A stretch of 35,231 nt of DNA, from assembly GCA_938034975.1 (NCBI GenBank), contig CALHNI010000006.1, positions 71,790 to 107,020 of the forward strand, read 5' to 3'. Source of the DNA: Candidatus Goldiibacteriota bacterium. GTDB taxonomy: Bacteria > Oederibacteriota > PGYV01 > DYJU01. The position numbers were made by a program, and so were the translations under genes. Positions 35,038-35,231 of this stretch are shown one piece after another (within the stretch, counting starts at the first letter, position 1; each line of letters starts with the position of its first letter). Under the pieces are notes generated by a model. That model searched no databases. It worked only from the letters and a program-made list of their open reading frames with translations, and was not told where the DNA came from.

Positions 35038-35231
35038 CCGTAAAAACGCATTAGAAAATGCGTTTTTACTGAAATATAAAATATTTTTGTCTTTTTTGTT
35101 TAATAATTTTTTATTTTTATAGCACATTACTTTAATTCACCTGTTTTTTAATTTTAAAAATAAATACACTTTTAAAATTCTTATTTGTTTATAAACCTTT
35201 TTTTATATTTTCTCTTTTCCCCTGAAAAACG
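35038..35231 (+). repeat. ~185 bp non-coding repeat, copy C, cut by the window end
   Basis: It starts with a perfect 13-bp hairpin, GTAAAAACGCATT (35040-35052), loop AGAA, and its complement (35057-35069). The interior then repeats the family order: AAATATTTTTGTCTTTTTT, AATAATTTTTTATTTTTATA, and CACATTACTTTAATTCACC. The last bases, CCTGAAAAACG, look like the left arm of the right-hand hairpin, so only that hairpin is missing. It has the best-preserved left end of the three copies. No gene lies between the tRNA and the window end. Confidence 0.75.

Overview
This is an AT-rich bacterial chromosome segment. Every protein gene I can support, plus one tRNA and the SRP RNA, lies on the minus strand, so transcription runs from high to low coordinates throughout. 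The gene set suggests a motile, chemotactic, double-membraned bacterium. The evidence is a secreted protein with a beta-barrel pattern and a terminal Trp, a second predicted barrel domain, CheC/CheD-type chemotaxis, HypA/HypB nickel maturation and a long Alu-type SRP RNA. The mix does not point clearly to a well-studied phylum. I would guess a poorly cultured diderm lineage and cannot name it from this sequence.

Region 1 (1-5404) is a chemotaxis operon, in transcription order cheY, cheC, cheD, a short methyl-accepting receptor, cheW, a second cheY, cheB and cheA (cheA is cut by the window edge). No cheR is present. Region 2 (5405-8700) holds a ~185 bp non-coding repeat, then recR, ybaB, dnaX and the SRP RNA, an order also known in Bacillus. 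dnaX contains an A8 run followed in the -1 frame by an early stop, a possible tau/gamma frameshift site. Region 3 (8710-17271) is a tight gene train: dciA-like DUF721 gene, gyrB, crp, HAD phosphatase, class III adenylate cyclase, G5/3D cell-wall protein, GT-C membrane glycosyltransferase and GT2 glycosyltransferase. Region 4 (17274-24779) holds a beta-helix/beta-barrel surface protein, a degenerate histidine kinase, gyrA and dnaN.

Region 5 (24780-27260) is the likely replication origin. DnaA boxes lie on both sides of dnaA, together with AT-rich DNA, a TIR-bounded MITE-like element and a copy of the ~185 bp repeat. Region 6 (27257-31139) carries a beta-barrel outer-membrane protein, an unrecognised secreted protein, a second TIR element and fabH. 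Region 7 (31219-35231) carries a receiver protein, a PocR/GAF/PAS histidine kinase, hypB, hypA, a 15-codon ORF encoding MCKTCGCG plus six lysines, tRNA-Val(CAC) and a third copy of the ~185 bp repeat cut by the window end.

The most interesting observations are four. The first is the micro-ORF: its product matches the CXXCGC nickel-binding N-terminus of E. coli-type HypB, and the local HypB lacks exactly that segment. The second is a Cache-type sensor kinase whose phospho-acceptor His and ATP-binding motifs are all replaced. The third is two families of non-coding repeats clustered around the origin. The fourth is the dnaX slippery run.
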